The translations under genes and the position numbers were made by a program. Shown piece after piece: positions 1 through 8,666 of a stretch of 64,000 nucleotides of DNA (positions are counted from its first letter, which is position 1; every line of letters begins with the position of its first letter). Under the pieces are notes generated by a model. It did no database searches. It had not been told where the DNA came from and saw only the letters and a list, made by a program, of their open reading frames with translations. The stretch lies in NCBI GenBank assembly GCA_030430575.1, contig JAUIKF010000044.1, positions 1 to 64,000 on the forward strand, read 5' to 3'. The stretch is from Bacteroidia bacterium. Its GTDB lineage: Bacteria > Bacteroidota > Bacteroidia > J057.

Positions 1-13
1 CACCACGCTAAGT

Positions 14-111
14 TAGTACGACTTTATGAGCTTTGCACCTAGCACGACTTAATGAGCCTCAACCTTAGCACGACTTAGTGAGCCTTTTGCCTAGCACGAC
101 TTAGTGAGCCT
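14..111. repeat. 26-bp-period tandem repeat (20-bp unit, 6-bp spacers)
   Basis: Four copies of a 20-bp unit, consensus TAGCACGACTTAGTGAGCCT, start at 14, 40, 66 and 92. They are separated by 6-bp spacers that differ each time. The copy at 14 is the most divergent; the last two are identical. The array lies downstream of the minus-strand oadB stop and may continue beyond the left edge. Spacers are far too short for a CRISPR array. Confidence 0.85.
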
Positions 112-116
112 TGACA

Positions 117-141
117 ACCCTGAACCCTGAACCCTGAACCC
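117..141. repeat. CCCTGAA heptad repeat
   Basis: Three and a half tandem copies of CCCTGAA end directly at the oadB stop codon. The same heptad occurs next to the oadG stop at 3934-3960. It belongs to a wider set of short word arrays that sit at gene ends across the window. Confidence 0.8.
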
Positions 142-1593
142 TTATCCCAAAAACGAAATCAACACCCCGGCAGCTACGGCTGACCCAATAACTCCAGAAA
201 TATTGCTGGCCATGGCGTATTGGAGGAGATGGTTGCTGGGGTCGTGTCTGAGGGAAATTTCATTGGCGACGCGGGAGGCCATAGGCACAGCGCTGAGGCC
301 GGTGGCTCCGATGAGGGGATTAATCTTCTTTTTGGCAAAACGGTTGTAAATCTTGACGGCAAAAATGCCGCCCGTGATAGAGATCGCAAAAGCGAAAAAT
401 CCGCCGATGATGATGCCTAATGTCTCAAAATTGATGAAGGTATCTGCCGTCATGGTGGCGCCTACACACAGGCCGAGGAAGATGGTCGCTGCATTGAGAA
501 TGCCTTCAGAGACAGACTTGTGCAGGCGTTTGGTGATCACAGGGACGCCACTTTCTTTGATCAAATTTCCCAATAACAACATGCCCACAAGGGGAACGGC
601 TGAAGGAACCAGGATCGAGACAATCAGTCCCAGCATCAGAGGGAAAATGATCTTAATCGTTTTCATATTTTGGATCTTATGCCTTGGCGGAAATTGCTTG
701 TCCTGCTGGCGCATGTTGATGAGCAACTCATTTTTGGTCATGGTGAAGCGCACCACGAGCGGAATGATCACGGGCACAAGGGCCATATAGGAATACGCTG
801 CTATCGCAATAGGTCCCAGCAGGTCTGGCGCCAGCATGATCGTCGTGTAGATGGCCGTGGGCCCGTCAGCCCCACCGATGATGGAAAGCGAGGCCGCCTC
901 GTTCATTTCAAATCCAAAGGCCAGTGCTAGCAGTAGGACGGTGAAGATGCCAATCTGGGCAGCAGCCCCAAAAAATGCCAGACGCAGGTTCCGCAGCATC
1001 GGCCCAAAATCCGTCAACGCGCCTACGCCCATAAAGATGATCGGTGGCAGGAGCCCCGTTTTGATCAATGCATAATAGAGATAGCTCATGATGCCAGCCT
1101 CCTTGGCAATGGTCAGCATGGGAATGCTCGCGACCATCAAGTCTTTTTGCTTAGCATCCAACTGGTCTACAAACGGATGTACCAGGTCCAAGCGACTTTG
1201 TTGCAACGCTTCAATCTGAGCCGTGAGTGATTCCTTCAACGTGGCATCTGTCAATCCTTTAATTTGATTCATTAGCCCATGAATCTGTCCATCAAGACCT
1301 TGTAACTCTCCCAGCAATTGCTCAGGGAGCAAACTCAAGAACATGGTTCGCAGGGTATCGTTTGCAAGGATGTTGGATAAAAGTTCTTCCACGGGCATGA
1401 CATTCATCTGGCCGCCAGGAAAGTTGGCGAGCAGGAGTCCAAACCCAATCGGCACCAGCAACAACGGCTCAAATCGCCTTTTTATCCCCAGATAGAGCAG
1501 CAAAAAGCCCAGGGCTAGCATCAGCAGCACCAAGGGGTTGCTGATCAGCTCATCCAGGGCAGTCATCTTATATAGTTCTTGGAAGATATTCAT
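142..1593 (-). CDS. oadB: Na+-translocating oxaloacetate decarboxylase, beta subunit
   Basis: This is the integral-membrane subunit that couples decarboxylation of carboxybiotin to Na+ export. The 483-residue protein is strongly hydrophobic. It carries GALTDFGP (about 191-198) and GGADGPT (about 240-246), whose Asp is the Na+ ligand known in the family, and a hydrophobic C-terminus. A soluble, Q/L-rich stretch at about 60-165 separates the first two membrane helices from the rest. Family members I know are nearer 375-430 residues, so this looks like an insertion. It is the last gene of an oadG-oadA-oadB operon; 260 bp of repeat separate it from oadA. Substrate could be oxaloacetate or methylmalonyl-CoA, but the alpha subunit next door favours oxaloacetate. 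Confidence 0.93.
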   Translation of the reverse strand: MNIFQELYKMTALDELISNPLVLLMLALGFLLLYLGIKRRFEPLLLVPIGFGLLLANFPGGQMNVMPVEELLSNILANDTLRTMFLSLLPEQLLGELQGLDGQIHGLMNQIKGLTDATLKESLTAQIEALQQSRLDLVHPFVDQLDAKQKDLMVASIPMLTIAKEAGIMSYLYYALIKTGLLPPIIFMGVGALTDFGPMLRNLRLAFFGAAAQIGIFTVLLLALAFGFEMNEAASLSIIGGADGPTAIYTTIMLAPDLLGPIAIAAYSYMALVPVIIPLVVRFTMTKNELLINMRQQDKQFPPRHKIQNMKTIKIIFPLMLGLIVSILVPSAVPLVGMLLLGNLIKESGVPVITKRLHKSVSEGILNAATIFLGLCVGATMTADTFINFETLGIIIGGFFAFAISITGGIFAVKIYNRFAKKKINPLIGATGLSAVPMASRVANEISLRHDPSNHLLQYAMASNISGVIGSAVAAGVLISFLG

Positions 1594-1609
1594 GTGGTTT
1601 ATGTTAAAA

Positions 1610-1855
1610 GAGACCGTTCGTCGCTTCGCTCCTCACTGCGAGACCGCTCAGGCCGAAGACGGCCTTCGCTGCGAGATCGTTCGCTGGCGCTCACTGCGAG
1701 ACCGCTCGAAGACTCGCTACGAGACTAAAGGCAACGCCAAGGCCTCTTTTCATGTCTCGAAGCGAGGCGAGTCTTCGAGCCGAGCGGTCTCGCAGTGAGG
1801 CCTTTAGGCCGAACGATCTCGCCTCTCGCAGCGAGCCCGCAGGGCGAGCGGTCTC
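1610..1855. repeat. GAGACC giant inverted-repeat array, copy A
   Basis: A 246-bp array of roughly 20-30 bp units beginning GAGACCGCTC or GAGATCGTTC. Units point one way in the left half and the opposite way in the right half, so the whole can fold on itself around an unpaired centre near 1720-1760. The right end, GGTCTCAC on the plus strand, supplies the TGA stop of oadA. The array fills the gap between oadA and oadB, so it should be transcribed within the operon. Related copies are at 38343-38620 and 39416-39663. Confidence 0.9.
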
Positions 1856-3743
1856 ACTTGACCTTAGCGATTACATCGTCTTCGTCGACGGCGCTGCCTA
1901 CGTCTGCCAGCCAAGAGATGGTGCCATCTGTTTCAGCCGTGATGGCATTATAAGATTTCATCGCTTCTATATAGCCTATCACATCTCCTTTTTTTACGGT
2001 TTGGCCTACCTCCTTTGCCTTCTCTTGGTTGTCTTTGACCAGATAAAAAGTGCCTTCTAATGGCGCAATGACCTCCGCGCCAGTCGCATCTGCCACGGCT
2101 GGTGGAGGGGCTACGGCATTTGCATAGGCTTGGCTCTGAGGATCTGCTGCCGCACTTTCGCCATAAGAGACTTTTACCTCATAGCTCGCTCCATTGACTT
2201 CAATCTGAAGGTTTTTGGGTTGAGCAGGGAAAGCGTGTCCATTTTCATTGATCAAAGAATGATCGGCAGGTGCAGGGGCTTCTTCTGCCTTCTTTTTGGC
2301 TAATGTTTCTTCAAAGTCCGATTTGGCTTTGCCTGACTTATAGTTTTTGTATTGGGCTGCATGCATTGCGAACTCAAATAATTCTTCTTCATCTTGACCT
2401 AGATCCCAGCCGTTTTCCTGCATTTCTGCGCGAAATTGAGGGAGGGCGTCAGGATAAAGCGTCTGGGGATCTTCTTTGAAGAATTCTCGGTTTTGTGCTT
2501 TGGCCAGTTCCACTAGCTCAGGCGCCAAGGGGCCTGGCAAGCGGCCTGCACGCCCCATCATCATGTCCCACGTATTGTCATCGATAATGGTCCAGCGATC
2601 ACGTCCTTTGATCATTTGAAGCACATTCATCAACGCAGTATTCTTCACATACTGGCTGAAAGGCGTCACGAGTGGCGGATAGCCCATTTTGGGCCAGATA
2701 TAAGCTACTTCGTCAAAGAGTTTGATCAATACTTCTTCCGTAACGAGTTCTTCTAGGCCTTTTTTGCGACGAGATTTATTCAATTTCTCAACCCGCTCTT
2801 CGAGGTCTGTCATGAGGCTGCCCATCATGCCACCTGGCAAGCCAGGCTTGATAATCAGCGAATTCATTCGACGGTTGGCTGGCGGACTAAAGTATTTCAG
2901 GAAGTCTTCCAGAAATTCCATAGAAAGCGAACGCGCTTTCATATAGGCTTCCATATTGATGTCTTCGACTTCATAACCAGCATCGCGCAGCATTTCGTGA
3001 ACGGACAGCAAGTCTGCGTGGCCTGTGCCCCAAGAAAGAGGTTCCATGCCTACATCTACGATGTTGGCGCCACCGCGAACAGCCTCCAGGGTGGAGACGA
3101 TGGAGAATCCTGTCGTAGAGTGGCCGTGGTACTGGATCGTAATATCTGGATGGCGTTCGCGAATGCCCGCAACTATTTTTCCAATAAAAACGGGCCTTCC
3201 AACACCTGCCATATCCTTGATGCAGATTTCTTCTGTCCCCATCTCAATCAGGTCATCGGCCATTTTTACAAAATAGTCGACTGTATGGATAGGAGAGTAA
3301 GTAATGGACAAGGCCCCTTGAGAAATCATGCCTGCCTCTTTGGCGTAGTCAATGGAAAGCTGAAGGTTTCGGACGTCATTCAGCCCATCAAAAGACCTGG
3401 CGATGTCGGTGCCTTGGGCCTTTTTTACCTTGAACATCATCCGCCGTACATCCTTCGGAACAGGATTCATGCGAATTCCATTGAGGCCCCGCTCCAACAT
3501 CTGTGTCTGGATGCCTGCATCGTGAAAAGGCTTTGTCCAGGCACGAACGGAGTGGTTGGGGTTTTCTCCATAGAGCAGGTTGATTTGTTCAAATCCTCCA
3601 CCATTTGTCTCTACACGATGAAAACATCCCATCTCTACAATGGCCTCGGCGATGCGTACCAATTGGTCTTTGCGAGGCATGTATTTTCCTGAGGATTGCC
3701 ACATGTCGCGGTACACGAGGCACAGTTTAATCTTTTGTCCCAT
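1854..3743 (-). CDS. oadA: Oxaloacetate decarboxylase alpha subunit (biotin carboxyltransferase)
   Basis: It transfers the carboxyl group of oxaloacetate to biotin. The N-terminal TIM barrel has RDMWQS (about 12-17), a carbamylation-type Lys in CIKDMAG (about 176) and the metal-binding HGH motif (about 206-208). A conserved carboxylase domain follows, then a Pro/Ala linker and a biotinyl domain with AMK; the biotinylated Lys is about residue 596 of 629. I place the start at ATG 3743 (MGQKIKLCLVYRD). The open frame runs to 3845, but those 34 extra residues are an Ile/Phe run read from an intergenic GAAAAT repeat. The stop codon TGA lies inside the GAGACC array. The pyruvate carboxylase B subunit is related, but the oadG and oadB neighbours decide the call. 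Confidence 0.93.
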   Translation of the reverse strand: MGQKIKLCLVYRDMWQSSGKYMPRKDQLVRIAEAIVEMGCFHRVETNGGGFEQINLLYGENPNHSVRAWTKPFHDAGIQTQMLERGLNGIRMNPVPKDVRRMMFKVKKAQGTDIARSFDGLNDVRNLQLSIDYAKEAGMISQGALSITYSPIHTVDYFVKMADDLIEMGTEEICIKDMAGVGRPVFIGKIVAGIRERHPDITIQYHGHSTTGFSIVSTLEAVRGGANIVDVGMEPLSWGTGHADLLSVHEMLRDAGYEVEDINMEAYMKARSLSMEFLEDFLKYFSPPANRRMNSLIIKPGLPGGMMGSLMTDLEERVEKLNKSRRKKGLEELVTEEVLIKLFDEVAYIWPKMGYPPLVTPFSQYVKNTALMNVLQMIKGRDRWTIIDDNTWDMMMGRAGRLPGPLAPELVELAKAQNREFFKEDPQTLYPDALPQFRAEMQENGWDLGQDEEELFEFAMHAAQYKNYKSGKAKSDFEETLAKKKAEEAPAPADHSLINENGHAFPAQPKNLQIEVNGASYEVKVSYGESAAADPQSQAYANAVAPPPAVADATGAEVIAPLEGTFYLVKDNQEKAKEVGQTVKKGDVIGYIEAMKSYNAITAETDGTISWLADVGSAVDEDDVIAKVK

Positions 3744-3779
3744 TTTGATGCTGTTGTAGATATGGAAAAAAGAGGAGAA

Positions 3780-3838
3780 AAAGGAGGAAATGAAAATGAA
3801 AATGAAAATTAAAATGAAAGTTGAAATGAAAATAGGAA
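3780..3838. repeat. ATGAAAAT word repeat upstream of oadA
   Basis: About eight degenerate copies of the hexamer GAAAAT/TAAAAT lie just ahead of the real oadA start. Similar arrays occur at 14525-14559, 32773-32806, 33692-33746 and 63543-63585. Read in frame it gives a false hydrophobic N-terminus. Confidence 0.75.
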
Positions 3839-3933
3839 CTGACATGTTTCATTTTTGTCCCTTAATTATTCCTGCCTCTATTTTTCATATTTGTTATGTA
3901 AACTACTGACTATCAATAAAATATCATTTTTGA

Positions 3934-3960
3934 ACCCTGAACCCTGAACCCTGAACCCTC
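3934..3960. repeat. CCCTGAA heptad repeat
   Basis: Almost four tandem CCCTGAA heptads lie immediately before the oadG stop codon (minus strand), the same word and position as at the oadB end (117-141). Confidence 0.8.
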
Positions 3961-3961
3961 C

Positions 3962-4231
3962 TCATTTCTCCTTCTGTTCGATGTGCGTGACATTTCCTTT
4001 TCCATGAGTGACAACTTCCACGGTTGCCACGATTGCAGCGACAATGTCAGGTGACAATTCACCTGATTGGGGAAGCTTAGTTATAGGAAGGGGAGATGAA
4101 GTAGGGGAGGGAAAATAGCGGTCTACAATGCGTATTAGCACGTTTCCAGAAACAACTACCAAGGTGAGGATAGCAAATACCGTAGTCATACCCACCGCCA
4201 TTAGCATCCAAGCTGTGTTCATATTTTCCAT
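3962..4231 (-). CDS. oadG: Oxaloacetate decarboxylase gamma-type small membrane subunit
   Basis: A small 89-residue protein with one transmembrane helix at about 8-30 and a polar cytoplasmic tail ending in Lys/Glu residues. This is the build of OadG, which assembles alpha with beta. Sequence conservation in this family is weak, so the call rests mainly on size, topology and position as first gene of the operon. A 218-bp gap to oadA contains heptad and GAAAAT repeats. Confidence 0.75.
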   Translation of the reverse strand: MENMNTAWMLMAVGMTTVFAILTLVVVSGNVLIRIVDRYFPSPTSSPLPITKLPQSGELSPDIVAAIVATVEVVTHGKGNVTHIEQKEK

Positions 4232-4365
4232 AGGCTCCCTAATTGAAGCGTCTAAGATAAGGAAAATTCGAAAAAGAGTGGGAAAATAGGCGGGTTTATC
4301 GATTTAGTTCTCAAATTGTGGCCCTCAATTGATGGTATAAAAACTTCCAGATGGTACCCCTTGAG

Positions 4366-4551
4366 TACAATGTAAATTAAGTTCTAGCATAACAGCTCTG
4401 CTGTCATTTCGACGAGTCTTCGAGGAGAAATCTAACAGTTTGGTCTAGAAGCCTGGAAATAACCACTCAAAAGGGACTATTAGATTTCTCCCTTTGGTCG
4501 AAATGACAACTGTGTTGTGAGGAAAGGCCCAAAAATTTCTGTTACACTGTA
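4366..4551. mobile_element. MITE-like inverted repeat, copy 1
   Basis: The element has near-terminal inverted repeats (TACAATGTAA left, TTACACTGTA right). Inside them are paired arms TGTCATTTCGAC / GTCGAAATGACA and GGAGAAATCTAACA / TATTAGATTTCTCC, and a core with TGGTCTAGAAGCCTGG. Copies 2 and 3 lie at 28750-28968 and 33437-33655. It has no coding capacity. It occupies most of the 440-bp gap between oadG and the ABC-F gene, with the ABC-F promoter beyond it. Confidence 0.75.
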
Positions 4552-4589
4552 TTGAACCTCAGACCGATTAAACTCTTGAACTTTCTTTT

Positions 4590-4616
4590 TTGAAAAAAAA
4601 GAATTCCCTACCTTTG
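4590..4616 (+). promoter_or_regulatory. Bacteroidota-type promoter of the ABC-F gene
   Basis: TACCTTTG at 4609-4616 matches the TAnnTTTG -7 element of this phylum. A TTG at 4590-4592 could be the -33 element; the 16-nt spacing is slightly short. The ABC-F start is at 4673, leaving a leader of roughly 50 nt. Confidence 0.5.
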
Positions 4617-4672
4617 CGCGATTTTTGCACAGAAAATCGTAAGAATAGAACCTTTTAAAAACAGTCATATAC

Positions 4673-6298
4673 ATGCTTACAGTAAACAACCTGAGCCTCC
4701 AATTTGGCAAACGCATCTTGTTTGAAGACGTGAATATCAAGTTCACGCAGGGCAATTGTTATGGAGTGATCGGTGCCAATGGGGCCGGGAAGTCTACATT
4801 TCTCAAGATCATCAGTGGAGACATTGACCCTACAGGGGGCAGCATTTCCCTCAAGCCTGACAACCGCATGGCAGTGCTCAAGCAGAACCACTTTGAGTTT
4901 GAGGAGGAGCAAGTCCTCAATACCGTCATCATGGGCCACCGTGAGATGTATGACATCATGATTGAGAAGGATGCCATCTATATGGACCCCGATGCGACAG
5001 AGGCGGATGGCTTACGTGCGGCGGACCTTGAGGATAAATTTGGACAAATGGGGGGCTGGACCTCAGAGAGTGATGCGGCAGAATTGCTGAGCCAGATGGG
5101 CATCCGAGAGGATTTGCATTATAAATTGGTAAAGGAACTCAGTGGTCCTGAGAAGGTGAAAGTCCTGCTCGCGCAAGCGCTCTTTGGCAGTCCTGACCTA
5201 CTCGTCCTCGATGAGCCTACTAACGACCTGGATGCGCAGACCATCAGCTGGTTGGCAGATTTCCTGGCAGGATTTCCCAATACGGTGATTGTTGTGTCTC
5301 ACGACCGTTACTTCCTGGATATGGTCTGTACCCATATTGTGGACATTGATTTCAGCAAAATCCGCCTCTTCTCAGGAAATTATACTTTTTGGTACGAATC
5401 CAGTGAATTGCTCACCAAGCAACTCTCTGATAAGAATAAGAAGATCGCCCAAAAGCGCAAGGAGCTCCAAGAGTTTGTGGCGCGATTCAGTGCCAATGCT
5501 TCTAAGTCGCGTCAAGCGACTAGCCGTAAAAAAGCCCTCGAAAAACTCACCCTCGAAGACCTCCAGCCTTCCAGCCGTAAGTATCCTTACATTCAATTCA
5601 ATCCTGAGCGTGCGCCAGGTGGGCAGATTCTGGAAGTGGAGAACCTCAGTGCACATTCTGCTACGGGAGAACTGCTGTTCGAAAATGTGAGTTTCTCTAT
5701 GAATAAAGGCGATAAAATCGGGGTGGTGGGTAGCAACTCTGCTGCGATTACAGCTTTCTTTGAGGTGATGGCAGGGGAAAAGGAACCTACAACGGGCAAA
5801 ATCAATTATGGCCAGACCATCACGATGGATTATCTGCCCAATGAAAATGAGGCCTACTTCGCAGGCGCCAATGATATGAACCTCGTAGACTGGCTGCGCC
5901 AGTTTTCGGAGGAGAAAGACGAGCAGTTTATCCGCGGTTTCCTGGGGCGTATGCTCTTCTCTGGGGACGAAGTTCACAAAAAATCGAGTGTCCTCTCTGG
6001 GGGCGAAAAGGTGCGTTGCATGCTCTCCAAAGTCATGCTCAGCCACCCTAACTTCGTTTTGCTAGATGAGCCAACTAACCACCTAGACCTGGAGTCGATC
6101 ACTGCCCTCAACAATGCCCTCCGCGATTTTGAAGGCAACCTGATCATGGCATCTCATGACTACAAACTCATGAACACAGCGGCCAACCGTATCCTGGAGA
6201 TCGGCCCTGATGGCTTTGCTGATCGTCTGTTGACGTTTGAAGACTACCTCGCGCGTAAGCGCGAAGAGGCGGAAGCGGCAGCGCTTGCGCTGGCGTAG
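4673..6298 (+). CDS. ABC-F family ATPase (YbiT/EttA-like translation factor)
   Basis: A soluble 541-residue protein with two ATPase domains and no membrane segment, joined by a Lys/Arg-rich helical linker (about 235-310). This is the build of ribosome-associated ABC-F proteins. Domain 1 has Walker A GANGAGKS (about 34-41), signature LSGPE (156-160) and Walker B LLVLDEPTN (176-184). Domain 2 has a ruined Walker A, GSNSAAIT (about 352-359, no Lys), but an intact LSGGEK (about 441-446) and FVLLDEPTN. ATPase sites pair Walker A of one domain with the signature of the other, so one site is consensus and the other degenerate on both sides. A role in antibiotic resistance cannot be read from the sequence. 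Confidence 0.9.
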   Translation: MLTVNNLSLQFGKRILFEDVNIKFTQGNCYGVIGANGAGKSTFLKIISGDIDPTGGSISLKPDNRMAVLKQNHFEFEEEQVLNTVIMGHREMYDIMIEKDAIYMDPDATEADGLRAADLEDKFGQMGGWTSESDAAELLSQMGIREDLHYKLVKELSGPEKVKVLLAQALFGSPDLLVLDEPTNDLDAQTISWLADFLAGFPNTVIVVSHDRYFLDMVCTHIVDIDFSKIRLFSGNYTFWYESSELLTKQLSDKNKKIAQKRKELQEFVARFSANASKSRQATSRKKALEKLTLEDLQPSSRKYPYIQFNPERAPGGQILEVENLSAHSATGELLFENVSFSMNKGDKIGVVGSNSAAITAFFEVMAGEKEPTTGKINYGQTITMDYLPNENEAYFAGANDMNLVDWLRQFSEEKDEQFIRGFLGRMLFSGDEVHKKSSVLSGGEKVRCMLSKVMLSHPNFVLLDEPTNHLDLESITALNNALRDFEGNLIMASHDYKLMNTAANRILEIGPDGFADRLLTFEDYLARKREEAEAAALALA

Positions 6299-6304
6299 GA
6301 CAAT

Positions 6305-6376
6305 GTTTTGAGTTTAGGGTTTTGGGTTTAGTGTTTCAGAAATAACTCAAAACCCAAAACTTAAAACCTAAAACTT
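6305..6376. repeat. AAAACCT word-array hairpin
   Basis: The left arm is built of GTTTTGAGTTT words and the right arm of AACCCAAAAC and AACCTAAAAC words, so the two arms pair imperfectly around a short loop. It fills the gap between the ABC-F stop and the glycosyltransferase start. Confidence 0.75.
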
Positions 6377-6381
6377 CCTTT

Positions 6382-7449
6382 ATGCCCATCATTTTATTTG
6401 CCAATCTCTCCCGCGAATGGGGAGGCGGAGAAAAATGGTTTCTCACGGTGGGCTTAGCCCTGCGTGCAAGAGGGCATGATGTGCGGCTCCTGGTGTATCC
6501 TGGGTCGGTGTTGGAAAGGCGAGCCATAGCGGCGGAGGTGCCGTGTTATCCTATCGCTGCCCGCACAAGCAGTTTATTGAATCCCGTGAAGCTTTGCCGC
6601 CTGAAGCGCTTCGTTAAGCGCCTCCGGCCTGAAGCCGTAATGCTGAATGCGTCGCATGAGCTGAAGGTGATCGGCTTGGTTGCCCATTGGGCGAAGGTGC
6701 CGAAGGTGATATTTCGACGAGGGGTATCCTACGCTGTCAGCCAAAATCTGTTTAACCGATGGGTGATCCGCCACGCTGTCACCCACTTCCTCGCCAATTC
6801 AAACGCAACGTTTGAAGCAAATGTGAAGGCATTTCCTTCCCTTAATCAGAAAAAACACCTCACCGCTTACAATGCCATCGACCTCACGGCCTGGCAAACG
6901 GTGGAACCTGCCCCTGAGCCAGGACTGATCGTGATGTCTGCCCGATTATCGCCCGAAAAGGGCATTGAGCGTGCCATAGAGGCCATGCATTTGCTTCAAC
7001 ATAAAGGTGCTAATGCACATTTGTTGATCCTGGGCGAAGGCCCCGAATTGGCAAATCTGCAAGCGTTGGTTGCTAAATATGAGCTTGAGTCGGAGGTCAC
7101 TTTTGCGGGCTTTTTGGAGGATATTCGGCCGCAACTTAAACGAGCGAGTATTTTCCTCTTCACGCCTCATTTTGGCGAAGGGACGAGTATTGCCTTGATC
7201 GAGGCCATGGCATTGGGCATTCCTTGCGTCGCCTTTGAGACGCCAGCGATGAATGAGGTAATCATTCATGGAGAAACGGGCTTTCTGGCGCCTGATGGGG
7301 ATATTGAGGCGCTGAGTGGTTTTCTACAACAGTTGTTGAATGATGAGGCGATGCGGCAGGAGATGGGCCAGAAGGCTCAACAGCGTGCGGAGAAGCATTT
7401 TTCTTTTGATCGACTGGTCGATCAGGTGGAGGGGTTCTTAGAGTTGTAA
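6382..7449 (+). CDS. Glycosyltransferase family 4
   Basis: A 355-residue GT-B enzyme expected to transfer a sugar from a nucleotide-sugar to a cell-envelope glycan. The N-terminal half has a Gly-rich loop (WGGGEKW, about 13-19) and the C-terminal domain opens with ARLSPEKGIERAI. The EGTSIALIEAMA stretch is the donor-binding E-x7-E motif typical of GT4. No membrane segment. The only same-strand neighbour upstream is the ABC-F gene, and downstream lies convergent jetD, so the acceptor and sugar cannot be inferred. Confidence 0.85.
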   Translation: MPIILFANLSREWGGGEKWFLTVGLALRARGHDVRLLVYPGSVLERRAIAAEVPCYPIAARTSSLLNPVKLCRLKRFVKRLRPEAVMLNASHELKVIGLVAHWAKVPKVIFRRGVSYAVSQNLFNRWVIRHAVTHFLANSNATFEANVKAFPSLNQKKHLTAYNAIDLTAWQTVEPAPEPGLIVMSARLSPEKGIERAIEAMHLLQHKGANAHLLILGEGPELANLQALVAKYELESEVTFAGFLEDIRPQLKRASIFLFTPHFGEGTSIALIEAMALGIPCVAFETPAMNEVIIHGETGFLAPDGDIEALSGFLQQLLNDEAMRQEMGQKAQQRAEKHFSFDRLVDQVEGFLEL

Positions 7450-7483
7450 TGCATCAATTACCGTGAATATTTCTTTCAACAAT

Positions 7484-7537
7484 GGTTTTTTCCACTATTG
7501 CGACGGGTTTAAACCCGTCGCAATAGTGGAAAAAACC
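7484..7537. terminator. Perfect 54-bp palindrome at convergent gene ends
   Basis: Each half of 27 bp is the exact reverse complement of the other, centred on GGGTTTAAACCC with no loop. It starts with GGTTTTTT and ends with AAAAAACC, so it could act as a terminator in both directions for the convergent glycosyltransferase and jetD genes. The last codons of jetD lie inside it. A second 54-bp perfect palindrome is at 62697-62750. Confidence 0.8.
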
Positions 7538-8655
7538 TCTTCATGCAAAATCCGCTCTTGCTCCAGCCGAAAAGTATTCGCCTTGACTACATCATAAGCA
7601 GCCTCCTCGGCTGGCGTAAGGCCCTCCGGATCGCTCGCCCGATCTTCTACCCCAGTCACCACAAATGCTTCATAGCGTCTCAAGGTCTCTTGATCCATAA
7701 AGACGGACGCAACTTGCGGATATCGCTGCCGTACCTGCGCGAGGAAACGAAAGCCTTGCTGATCGAGGTCCCCCCAATAAAGGATGGAAGCATCTTCCAA
7801 CCAAGGAGCATGTAAACTTGCTACCGCATTGCCTTCCCCAAATATGCCTATGCCCCTCACCATAGCCGGCAACGTCAAAAACGGCATCAGATTTTCTGAA
7901 ATTACCACTTGCACATCGCGAAATGGCAAACGCCCAAAGTCTTCCATGGGAAGGCTCAGGTCATCAGAGGGTAAGCCCAGTTCGGTCACTAGGGCTGGAT
8001 CAAGGATTCGAAACCGCACCGTAATCGGTGCTTTTTTTACCCCAAACCGCGATTCAAAGTCGGTGGCATTCGCCAAGATCCCTTCATCTGGCAACAGGAC
8101 ATTCAGTAGGCGGCGCAAGATGTCTTTGTGTTGCTCGATGAATTTGCTGTGGACAGCGATGGGGAGTTCTCGGAGGTAGAGATTGGGGTTGGGATGTTGG
8201 AGAAAATAGGCGCATACTTTCAGCAAATCAGGCCATTGGCCTGCATATTGGATGACACTTTCTGGCCGTGCTTGCAGCCAGCTCTCTAGCTGCGGATACA
8301 CTTGTCGTATCAAGGCTACGTCTTCTATAAACTGCTGAAATTCAGCTTGTTTGTCGTGATAGCGCAAGAAGTCGTCTTGGGTGTCGAAAACAATTTTTTC
8401 GGGCAGACTTTGGGTGCCGTGACTGCGGGTTCGCGTGGGCGGGCCCAGTACCACGGTATAGCCATAGCCCACAGCTTGTTTGGAGGCTGCAATCAAACTG
8501 CGCTGCCAAGTACGGAGGCTGTCCCAGTCTGTGCGGCTAGAGGCCATCTTTGCAGGGATGCGAAGGGGAAAGAATGGCTCGTCTGCCAGCCATGCTTTGA
8601 GAAAGGCGGTGTATTTTTTACGGCTTTTTGCTTTTATTTCACTTGGCTTAATCAT
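7495..8655 (-). CDS. jetD: Wadjet type I nuclease subunit JetD (DUF3322/DUF2220)
   Basis: JetD is the Toprim-fold nuclease that cuts circular DNA captured by the JetABC loop extruder. The N-terminal half (about 1-190) fits DUF3322. The C-terminal half fits DUF2220, with ISENLMPFL, GIFGEGNAV and the acidic WGDLDQQGF motif near 293-301, the expected metal site. At 386 residues it is of normal length. It is the last gene of jetABCD; 90 bp containing an inverted repeat separate it from jetC. Its last dozen residues are encoded inside a perfect palindrome, so the C-terminus has been shaped by that repeat. Confidence 0.92.
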   Translation of the reverse strand: MIKPSEIKAKSRKKYTAFLKAWLADEPFFPLRIPAKMASSRTDWDSLRTWQRSLIAASKQAVGYGYTVVLGPPTRTRSHGTQSLPEKIVFDTQDDFLRYHDKQAEFQQFIEDVALIRQVYPQLESWLQARPESVIQYAGQWPDLLKVCAYFLQHPNPNLYLRELPIAVHSKFIEQHKDILRRLLNVLLPDEGILANATDFESRFGVKKAPITVRFRILDPALVTELGLPSDDLSLPMEDFGRLPFRDVQVVISENLMPFLTLPAMVRGIGIFGEGNAVASLHAPWLEDASILYWGDLDQQGFRFLAQVRQRYPQVASVFMDQETLRRYEAFVVTGVEDRASDPEGLTPAEEAAYDVVKANTFRLEQERILHEEVFSTIATGLNPSQ

Positions 8656-8666
8656 GCTTTAATTTG

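Noticed and set aside
14-111. CRISPR array
   Set aside because: Spacers are 6 bp and the unit 20 bp without cas genes; this is a short-period tandem repeat.
1752-2060. Small plus-strand gene across the GAGACC array and oadA end
   Set aside because: The first part translates repeat units and the second is antisense to the biotinyl domain of oadA.
2997-3692. 231-codon plus-strand open frame opposite oadA
   Set aside because: It lies wholly inside oadA on the other strand, its translation has no recognisable domain, and oadA is well supported.
5372-6046. 224-codon minus-strand open frame opposite the ABC-F gene
   Set aside because: Antisense shadow of a fully matched ABC-F protein; no signal or motif of its own.
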